This document shows positions 59,981 through 64,000 of a DNA stretch of 64,000 nt, piece after piece; the first letter of the stretch is position 1, and every line of letters starts with the position of its first letter. A program made the translations under genes and the position numbers. Location of the stretch: NCBI GenBank assembly GCA_002803225.1, contig NXFV01000405.1, positions 62,001-126,000 on the forward strand. Direction: 5' to 3'. The notes beneath the pieces are model-generated. The model saw nothing but the letters and a program-made list of their open reading frames with translations, did not search any database and was not told the origin of the DNA. The DNA is from Gamarada debralockiae (taxonomy: Eukaryota; Ascomycota; Leotiomycetes; Helotiales; Hyphodiscaceae).

Positions 59981-61753
59981 TCAACATAAGAGAGTAGCTT
60001 CTTGAAGATCCAAAGGGCCTTCAGGTGGTCCCTGCATACATTCCACATGGATAAAGCCACCCTTTAAAATCCATTTCAAGGTATGCATCCTCACTCGCCA
60101 CTGCTCTGGGACAAATCCGTTCATGTCACGCCCATCATCCTCCAGATCTGCCACCCATTCCGCAACTTTTGCAGCTTCCAAGCTGTCCCAAACACCGCAT
60201 CTGAATGGCCGCTCCCGGAGAGTAGCAATGGCTTCACGCCGCACTGCACTATCACGGCATCGGGTAGCCGTATAGTAAAGACAAATAATGAGCCCCATGC
60301 CAAATTTTAACGCTGGCTCTCCTTTTCCCCAATATTGCTGCTCTGCTTCCAGGAGAAACCGAGATGAGCTGACAATGTATTGGAAGCGCTTCAAAAAAGA
60401 ATCAAAGACTTCTTCTTCCAAACCCATACATGTTAACATCATAGTATTGAAAACCTCTCCTTGAATATGAAGGGTAAGAGCTCCTAAATAGTCATTGCTC
60501 ATAATGTTGATATTTTTATTCCCCAGAATTGGCTGAAACGCCGTGTTACAACCTTCATAGATTTTCTCCCAGAGCTGAAAGCCAATTTCCAGTTGTTCTC
60601 TTTCTTGTGCGACGGAATTCGAGGAAATGTCAGACATTACATATGTAGTAAATCGAACAGCCCTCCCGAAGTGCTTCAGTGCAAGTGTAGCGGCCTTGAC
60701 GACTATTGGGAACTCATCTTCCAGTGCCCCGAACTGATCAGGCATCTTCTCCCTCAACTCCTCGTAGTCCTCTTCCTCGGGAACTGGAAGATCATACACG
60801 GGATTCATGGCCAGAAACGATAACATAACCAGCTCCAGGCGCTCCAGTGCTTGAGATATCTCGGGCTCGATGTTTGGTGGCACTCTGGATGTTGTCTTCT
60901 TTTCTCCGCCGACTGTTTGAGAATGTTTCAAGAGGTCTCGTCCGCTCGACAGTTGCTGCAAAGCGGTCTCCCAGTTTCCGTGCAAACTCTCAAAGCAAAC
61001 AAATATTAAACTGGCCATCAGCGGCAGCCTTGCGGTTTGGTTTCCTCTGGAGAGTTTTTCACGCAGGTACCGAAGGGCCTTGCTCTGCTGCAGGAAAGCA
61101 AACCTTCGATGTGTTTCATTTGCATCTCCACCGTTGCCGGTAGATTCTGATGACTTGTAAAGTGCACTCAAGGCAACAATCCCATGCCTGATGGCAGGTT
61201 CGTGGTGACATGCTTGTGGAATGACGCGAGTCCAGAATGGTGCCTGAAAGTAGCCACAGAGAATGAGGGCAACTTCCTCTCGAAAGAGCTCAAAATACCG
61301 TCGCTCGGTGATATTCCCCGGAACAGCAGCGGAAGGGTTGCTTGAGCTGAGTAAAGAATTTCGGGGATAGATGGGAATGAAGCCTTTCAGTTGATAAATT
61401 TCTTTCCCACTCGTAGGGGAAGACCGAAGCAGGATTGGATCCAAGTGCTTGTCCTGCCGTTGAGCGGGAAGAGCGTACCCACATTCATCGCCGAATTTCT
61501 GGCATCGAATGCATCTTGGTTTTCCCTCGTCGCATTTCACCCTTCTGGTTCTAGAAATCTGTTAGGCGCTTTGTTTTATTGCTCAAGAGACCTCTTTTTC
61601 AATTGTCCATGAGGCTGTGGTTCAACTTTGATAGACTTACTTGCAGGTAATACAGCCTGTTCGAACCTTCGGTGTGTGTGCTCTCAATCTCTTATTATCC
61701 TTAGGCACCTTCAATGGCTTCCTGGTAGCGAGGCTAATCTCTTGAATGATCAT
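59981..61753 (-). CDS. Zn(II)2Cys6 transcription factor (558 aa, 2 exons)
   Basis: Exons 61753-61641 and 61544-59981 total 1677 nt, in frame. The 96-nt intron lies inside the zinc cluster: TPKVRTGCITCK / RVKCDEGKPRCIRC, then QKFGDECGY, the usual C-x2-C-x6-C-x6-C-x2-C-x6-C. The rest belongs to the fungal_trans_2-like group (PF11951-like) rather than PF04082: RRYFELFREEVALILCGYF, FWTRVIPQACHHEPAIRHG, IVALSALYKS, YLREKLSRGN, LMASLIFVCFESLHGNWETA and LRERPFRCGVWDS. These are typical of regulators near secondary-metabolite or transport genes. ATG at 61753 is the only one ahead of the cluster in this frame. The gene is intact and closes the oxidoreductase block. Confidence 0.93.
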
Positions 61754-63316
61754 TATTGCCCCCCGTCTTCCTGAGCGGATGTCGCCTTCGACTTCCACCG
61801 CCGCGTTTCGGGTGGATGCAACGGTTCCCTAAGCCGGAGTCTAGTGAATCTGTAGTGGGACGACTTCACAATCGTTCGTGGATAGTCTCTCTCAATAATA
61901 AACAAGTTATTTGCGTGGAAATATATTTGAGAGCAGAGGTAGAAAGTTTGTTCGTAGTTGGTGGTGGCTGAAGGAATTAAAAAATAGGTATCTCCGTAGA
62001 AAGAATTATTAGTTCTGAATGCTGGCTTGGCTGGCAGTGGGCTTCGCTTCAACTGGTTCCCGCACTTTAACCTAGCAAGCCTGTGGTATTCGAATACGTG
62101 CAACGCTGCAAGGGGTATCGGCGGTGATGATTGGACGAAAGTGCGACCGTCACGAGCGGGCCAATATTTAACTACCTATCGCATATCGCGCCAATGAAAG
62201 GTGATGACTGAGAATAAGGGTAGCTTACTCATGCCCGCGTTTATTTTGGAAAGAAATCCATACGAAGAGCTTTTACCCCATGTAGGTGTCTATTTTTGAA
62301 GAAACCAAAGAGAGAGTTTTGTTCAACTCGACGGTTCTGGCTGAACAATGCGTCTTTGTGCGAGATTGGTTGAATATAAATTCAACTGATTGATCGGTGA
62401 GGAAGACTTTTATTGCCATTGTACCTAACGTTAGTGACTTGAGAAGAAGCACTTTGGAATCTCCCTACAACAGGTATGTCAAAGGCTTAACCACGAATGC
62501 TGAAACAATCCAGGCTTCTCGGCTGAAAGCCCACCCCATTTTCCCCACCAGAAAGACCCACTCCCTGGGCTATATGATGCACCTCAAGTGACCGCACTCT
62601 AGGCTCCAACTTAAAGGCTCCCATGCTAGCGAACTCAAAAAAAGCCAACAAGTCTTCGTTCGCAGACCGCAAGCATGCTACAGCCTTGAAGGTCCCGTTC
62701 CCGCACTCCTCCTCGAGTGAATGCAGATTTTCGACATCGCATTGTTTTCAATTCTCTGGCAGTGCACCTCAAAGATCTCATAGTATAGAAGATGAGGAAC
62801 TTCAATGCCGAAATTGGAGCCTTCAATAAGTATACTAGAGACATCACCATCAACTTCGCAATTCGCGGAGTGAAAGATCAGCAGCTTGCACATCAATATG
62901 TCGCCGTGTTGCTGCATGAGGTAGTGTATACGTTTCAGCACGTCTATTCGTGCGGAATGTGGGGCGCTTGCCCTTGCAAGTGTGAAAGACATATGACTAA
63001 GGGTAGCGGTATTAGTAAGACACCGGGAGCTGTGGTGTGATGCTATGATCGCCATCAAGCATTCTTTCGAGAGGGCGGTAGGTTGGGAGATTGACTGCGG
63101 GATGATGCAATCCGTACAGCATGAGATGAATTGGGGCTGGTCCCAGACAGATTGTCAGTTCTTGTCCTGAGTCTCAGACGTTCTGAGTCAGGAACAAGTG
63201 TGATGCCGATCGGAGAACGGAAATAGATATCGAAGATTAAAAAAAGGTAGGCAATCTGAGTAATAAAAAAGCATTAAATGATCCTTAATTGGAAACGAAA
63301 TTCCATGTCGTGATTG
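61754..63316. other. intergenic
   Basis: Several overlapping frames of 60-126 codons on both strands at 62397-63058, none with recognisable protein character. No gene supported. Confidence 0.4.
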
Positions 63317-64000
63317 TCATATCTTCTTTCCTCCAGCTAGAAACGTCCACAGCGGGTTCGGGTTCGCATTGGAGTCCCTTGCTCTCTGTTTTGCCGGACT
63401 CGTCTCTGAGCCAATCTCGCTAGCGTTCGTTGATCCTTTGCTTGATGACTTTGACTGCTTCGATTTGACTCCTCGTGATTTCTTTGAGTCTGATACGTTA
63501 TTGAAAGGTACGCGGTCATCTCGGGAAAGCTTCACTTCCTCGATGGCTGGGTCGACTTCAGCTGCATAATATTTGCTACCCGAGAAACCACGACCATACT
63601 GCGACAATGATCCAACGCTTGGAAACTCCCACTGTACAGCTTGAGTTGGGACGTGAATATAGTAAGGATTTCCAGAAGTCTCATCTAGATGTGAAATCCA
63701 GCCTTCCGGGAGAGGTACTCCCGGTTGGTGGGCTAATGGATCGTAGGCCGCCGGTTGCTGAGTCGCGATTATTCCAACATCTGCGACATGAGGGAAGGTG
63801 GCGGGACGTCCTTCCTGATGTATGTTGGTAATCGGAACATTCTGCTTCCGACCACTGGCTCGGGTTTTAGTCTTTTGTTGGGCTTCGCCCCCCCGAGCTT
63901 TTGACTCCTTCCGACCCACTTCCAGTTCTGAGTCCGTTTCGGAGAATGATCCTGATGATGGTTGCGATGGGAATTCATTTCGCCTTCCTTCATCACCTGG
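63317..64000 (-). CDS. WW-domain protein, partial (runs off the right edge)
   Basis: The frame stays open from the window edge (SFSETDSELEVGRKESK just inside) to the stop at 63317, so the true start is outside. One WW domain is visible: LPEGWISHLDETSGNPYYIH then VQWEFP, with the first Trp, the Tyr-Tyr pair and the second Trp in place; these bind Pro-rich ligands such as PPxY. The downstream 100 residues are basic and Ser-rich (KKSRGVKSKQSKSSSKGS), a likely nuclear or disordered tail. No second domain is seen in the available part. Many fungal WW proteins of this layout lack assigned roles. Confidence 0.85.
   Translation of the reverse strand, partial: PGDEGRRNEFPSQPSSGSFSETDSELEVGRKESKARGGEAQQKTKTRASGRKQNVPITNIHQEGRPATFPHVADVGIIATQQPAAYDPLAHQPGVPLPEGWISHLDETSGNPYYIHVPTQAVQWEFPSVGSLSQYGRGFSGSKYYAAEVDPAIEEVKLSRDDRVPFNNVSDSKKSRGVKSKQSKSSSKGSTNASEIGSETSPAKQRARDSNANPNPLWTFLAGGKKI

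Noticed and set aside
62678..63058. 126-codon minus-strand frame
   Set aside because: Overlapped by equally long frames on the other strand; no domain recognised.

Overview
The window is nuclear DNA of a filamentous ascomycete (Pezizomycotina, perhaps a leotiomycete; order is an inference). The evidence is short GT-AG introns of about 47-125 nt with CTAAC/CTGAC-like branch sites, five Zn(II)2Cys6 regulators, two HET-domain genes, a LaeA-like methyltransferase, and a mitochondrial FAD glycerol-3-phosphate dehydrogenase. I assembled gene models by hand from reading frames and splice signals. For most multi-exon genes the summed exon length is an exact multiple of three, which supports the junctions.

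Layout. 1-2 kb is AT-rich and gene-free. 2.0-2.9 kb holds a small secreted, probably GPI-anchored protein. 4.2-8.6 kb holds a divergent pair, a decayed Zn2Cys6 regulator and an MFS transporter whose intron does not splice in frame. 10.7-11.0 kb holds a tiny MADS-box-like gene next to an LTR-like relic. 12.1-14.4 kb holds a dynamin-family GTPase, and 15.4-16.0 kb a C2H2 zinc-finger gene behind a 49-bp direct repeat. 16.7-17.6 kb holds two broken fragments. 17.7-26.8 kb is a repeat-rich island with two HET-domain genes (the second frameshifted), a duplicated small Arg/Lys/Glu/Gln-rich gene (one copy dead), short hairpin modules with shared CTTCGAAG-type arms, and a solo-LTR-like element.

From 27 kb onward genes are more conventional: a Zn2Cys6 regulator (27.2-29.7), a gene-poor 6 kb, a predicted protein joining a transmembrane segment to three C2H2 fingers (35.9-37.0), an aldo/keto reductase (38.3-39.5) and GUT2 (41.4-43.6). 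A further gene-poor stretch leads to a UPC2-like regulator with a damaged 3' end (47.0-48.7) and an uncharacterised protein (49.3-50.2). The final block holds a LaeA-like methyltransferase, a Zn2Cys6 regulator, an NAD(P)-dependent extended SDR, an Old Yellow Enzyme, an alpha/beta-hydrolase pseudogene and another Zn2Cys6 regulator. It looks like a regulator-plus-tailoring-enzyme neighbourhood, but no PKS, NRPS or terpene synthase backbone is present. A WW-domain gene runs off the right edge.

Decay is a recurring theme: nonsense codons, frameshifts, a lost start codon and a lost splice acceptor appear in at least six loci. Single-base frame breaks could be assembly errors; the in-frame nonsense codons and start loss are harder to explain that way. 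I found no rRNA, convincing tRNA or CRISPR array.
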